Origin: Chloroflexota bacterium
Lineage (GTDB): Bacteria > Chloroflexota > Anaerolineae > Anaerolineales > Villigracilaceae
Reading direction: 5' to 3'
Assembly (NCBI GenBank): GCA_026389975.1
Contig: JAPLGV010000226.1
Coordinates: forward strand, 1 to 7,955
Length of the DNA: 7,955 nt
Every line of letters begins with the position of its first letter. Position 1 is the first letter of the stretch. A program made the translations under genes and the position numbers. The notes under the pieces are model-generated. The model did no database searches and was not told the DNA's origin. It saw nothing but the letters and a program-made list of their open reading frames with translations. Below, piece after piece: positions 6,038 to 7,955 of the stretch.

Positions 6038-7126
6038 ATGAGTGGAAGAATCCGTTTTGTTGTTTTGGGTACCAGCAAGCGCAGTGATACCCTCTACGGC
6101 CCATTACTCGCTCTGCTTCGGAAAGATGTGGAGTTCGTCGGTATCTGGGGCCGCTCGGAGGATAAAGCCAAAGCATTAGGCGAGAAGTACGGTGTGCCAT
6201 GGTTCACCGACCTTGAACGGCTGCGGGATGAGGTCCGCCCGGATGCTGCCATTGTCTCAGTGGGTTATGCGGCTAATGGAGTGTTGGGCCGGCGCGTGGT
6301 GAACCTGGGGCTGCATGCCCTGCTCGAGACCCCGATCGCACATGACCTGGCGGATGCGGATGCAATCATTAGTAGAGCAAATGCTGATGGTTTAAAAATC
6401 GAAGTTGCCGAACAGTACTATCGCCGCCCAGTGGAACGTATCAAACGATCCCTGATCCAGGCGGGGGTTTTTGGAAAGGTGCTGACAGCCTATAACGACT
6501 TTATGGGGCATGGGTACCACGGTGTCAGTCTGATCCGCAGTTACATCGGTTTCGATGTACCGGTGGTCTCCGTCAATGGAGCGACGGCACAGTTTTCCGT
6601 GGCACCGCATTATGCTTGGATATCCCAAACTTTAGGCAAGCGCGAGGAGCAATGGGAGCATGCAGTGCTCCATTTCGCGGATAGCCGCCTCGGATTCTTC
6701 AACTGGTCGAGCATCGCCTACGATTCACCACTACGCTGGCTGCGGTCAACCAAGTTTTTTGCCGAAAAAGGGATGGCGGTCGGCGATCAGCTAACCCTGG
6801 TCACGCCAGACGGCAAAGACCCACAGCCAGTCTTCTTAGAGCGCCGCTTCCACAATGTGGGTGGTATGGAAACCCTCAGTGAGATCATTGCCCACACCCA
6901 ACCAGAGGTCAGCTGGCGCAATCCGTTCCGTGGGTATTACATGGATGATGAGATGATCGCCGTGGCCGATTGTTTGATGAGCCTGGTCAATGCCATTCGG
7001 GAAAACCAGCCCCCGGAATATGGCCCTCTCCAGGCACGCACCGACCAGGCCGTCACGCTGGCAATGCTCGACTCAGCACTTCAAGGCGGTGCACCGATGA
7101 CACTAAAACCTGGAGGCGGAGGATGA
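6038..7126 (+). CDS. Gfo/Idh/MocA-family oxidoreductase with variant active site
   Basis: The 362-residue protein starts after GGGAG (6028-6032). The N-terminal half is a Rossmann fold: strand IRFVVLGTS at 5-13, strand VEFVGIWGRS at 31-40 followed by EDKAKALGEKYGVPWFTDLE (41-60), then DAAIVSVGY at 69-77. The second half is the usual alpha/beta substrate domain, and it closes with YGPLQARTDQAVTLAMLDSA at 328-347, a common end of this family. Members oxidise or reduce sugars, inositols or sugar acids with NAD(P), or act in redox-assisted glycoside cleavage. Oddities: the EKP motif that supplies the catalytic lysine reads ETP at 97-99, and the glycine loop is reduced to LGTSKRSD. Around the usual catalytic His region it reads GHGYHGVSLIR at 157-167, leaving H158 or H161 as candidates. 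It may therefore have altered chemistry or none. The stop overlaps the next ATG by 4 nt. Confidence 0.8.
   Translation: MSGRIRFVVLGTSKRSDTLYGPLLALLRKDVEFVGIWGRSEDKAKALGEKYGVPWFTDLERLRDEVRPDAAIVSVGYAANGVLGRRVVNLGLHALLETPIAHDLADADAIISRANADGLKIEVAEQYYRRPVERIKRSLIQAGVFGKVLTAYNDFMGHGYHGVSLIRSYIGFDVPVVSVNGATAQFSVAPHYAWISQTLGKREEQWEHAVLHFADSRLGFFNWSSIAYDSPLRWLRSTKFFAEKGMAVGDQLTLVTPDGKDPQPVFLERRFHNVGGMETLSEIIAHTQPEVSWRNPFRGYYMDDEMIAVADCLMSLVNAIRENQPPEYGPLQARTDQAVTLAMLDSALQGGAPMTLKPGGGG
7112..7116 (+). promoter_or_regulatory. Internal ribosome binding site within the end of the oxidoreductase gene
   Basis: GGAGG lies 6 nt before ATG 7123 and is followed by a second GGAGG (7118-7122) directly against the start codon. 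Together they encode most of the PGGGG tail of the oxidoreductase. With the ATGA stop/start overlap at 7123-7126 this indicates translational coupling of the two genes. Confidence 0.75.
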
Positions 7127-7955
7127 ATCTGATTCCTGAGACCTCCGGCAAGACTCCAAATTACTGGTGCACCTGGGGGATCCAAAACTACAGCCTGACT
7201 GAGGTGTCAAACATGGCTTCCTGGACAGGCCCGGCATCCAATCTGAATGAACGCTTACTCTTCGACGACCCTGGCTGGGCAGCACATTATTTCAACAAGG
7301 TACGCGGCGACCTTTATGTTCTCTTTGACGCAGGCTGGGATGTGCCTGTCGGCATGGACGGCGACAAAGAGCGCTGGCGTTTCAGCCCGTTCCTGCCAGA
7401 TCCAGGGCGCTTTCCCTCCTGCACCGGCGCGCCCGCGGCGCAACTGCGCAAACTGGACGAACTCTGCAAGGTTAGCGGTTGGCGCGGCGCCGGTTTATGG
7501 GGTGCGCCGCAGATCCCCGGCGAAGGCAGGGATGGCTTCAGCGCGCAACCGGAAACCGCGGGGGCCTATTGGCGCGAACGCGCCCGCTGGACACATGAGG
7601 CCGGGATCGAATACTGGAAAATTGATACCGGTCATCACAGCGATTCAGCCGAATACCGGCGTACGTTGACGTACCTCGCCCGCACAGAAGCCCCAGGCTT
7701 GCTGCTCGAACATGCCTCGGTTTCAGGTCCCCTCAACGATGTAGCAGTTCCATGGAACCCTTATGCGGCGACAAATACCGGACGCTACCATTCCCCCGAC
7801 GGCACCTTCCAACGAGCGATGGATTTTCTTGCATTCAGCGATATCCTGCGTACCTACGACGTAACCCCTCAACTTTCGGTTGTCACCAGCCTGGACCGGG
7901 TTGCACAACTACTCGCGGCAGGCAAGGCCGAAATCGAGGCGCGCGGGCTGGTCAA
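7123..7955 (+). CDS. Putative GH27/GH36-like (clan GH-D-like) glycosidase, N-terminal part
   Basis: The frame is open from ATG 7123 to the right edge with no stop, giving 277 codons; the C-terminus lies outside the window. The protein starts directly with a barrel-like domain (NYWCTWGIQNY at 13-23) and lacks the large N-terminal beta domain of classical GH36 enzymes and any signal peptide. Seen: LYVLFDAGWDVPVG at 64-77, like the D-GW motif; LDELCKVSGWRGAGLWGAP at 111-129, like the GLW-strand; GIEYWKIDTG at 161-170, where K166-x-D168 matches the KxD nucleophile motif of clan GH-D; and TPQLSVVTSLDRVAQLL at 248-264, which can be aligned with the PQ-W-SD-TDA acid/base region of GH36, making D258 a candidate. 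Clan GH-D enzymes are mostly alpha-galactosidases, retaining. Similarity is only motif-level, so the family may be new or another alpha-glycosidase branch. It overlaps the oxidoreductase gene by 4 nt, so the two are probably made together. Confidence 0.5.
   Translation, partial: MNLIPETSGKTPNYWCTWGIQNYSLTEVSNMASWTGPASNLNERLLFDDPGWAAHYFNKVRGDLYVLFDAGWDVPVGMDGDKERWRFSPFLPDPGRFPSCTGAPAAQLRKLDELCKVSGWRGAGLWGAPQIPGEGRDGFSAQPETAGAYWRERARWTHEAGIEYWKIDTGHHSDSAEYRRTLTYLARTEAPGLLLEHASVSGPLNDVAVPWNPYAATNTGRYHSPDGTFQRAMDFLAFSDILRTYDVTPQLSVVTSLDRVAQLLAAGKAEIEARGLV

Noticed and set aside
7247..7669. 140-codon + strand frame at the right end
   Set aside because: It is the wrong frame over the GH-D-like gene, which has continuous motif-bearing sequence from ATG 7123 to the edge; the shadow product is low-complexity.
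1..7955. Search for defence systems, phage, transposon, CRISPR, tRNA or riboswitch signals
   Set aside because: All sequence is accounted for by a metabolic gene cluster; no repeats, transposase motifs or structured RNA were seen.

Overview
The window is a single-direction (+ strand) run of eight tightly spaced genes. Five or six encode glycoside hydrolases, one a sugar-type dehydrogenase and one a small acetyltransferase. The first and last genes are cut by the window edges. There is no RNA gene, CRISPR array, insertion sequence, integrase, transporter or transcription regulator, and no stretch longer than about 130 bases lacks a gene. The style is bacterial: short gaps, Shine-Dalgarno sequences and one ATGA overlap. 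Most genes are moderately to highly GC-rich. The family mix resembles sugar-utilisation loci of free-living polysaccharide degraders such as Anaerolineae-type Chloroflexota or Planctomycetota. That placement is a guess, because nothing in the window fixes the taxon.

Layout: 1-224, the C-terminal Fn3-like end of a GH3 beta-glycosidase. 273-1721, a clan GH-A enzyme resembling GH51 alpha-L-arabinofuranosidases. 1747-2229, a GNAT acetyltransferase. 2267-3793, an (alpha/alpha)6-barrel glycosidase of the GH63/GH37/mannosylglycerate-hydrolase type. 3822-4910, a GH130 beta-mannoside-active enzyme. 4911-5036, the longest gap (126 nt), holding only a doubtful 24-codon ORF. 5037-5981, a GH43 protein with the active-site residues of exo-beta-1,3-galactanases. 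6038-7126, a Gfo/Idh/MocA-family oxidoreductase in which the usual catalytic lysine of the EKP motif is threonine. 7123 to the end, the N-terminal 277 residues of a GH27/GH36-like (clan GH-D-like) glycosidase.

All the genes probably form one catabolic operon. None of the seven N-termini in view looks like a signal peptide, so the enzymes probably act in the cytoplasm on imported oligosaccharides. The predicted activities (beta-1,3-galactan, arabinofuranoside, beta-mannoside, alpha-glycoside and possibly alpha-galactoside cleavage, plus a dehydrogenase) suggest a branched heteroglycan such as an arabinogalactan-type side chain or a microbial exopolysaccharide. No single known substrate explains the whole set. 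The most notable details are the altered Gfo/Idh/MocA active site, the AT-rich GH43 gene, the GNAT gene inside a glycosidase operon, the divergent GH130 and GH-D-like proteins, and an 18-bp palindrome just upstream of the oxidoreductase gene.
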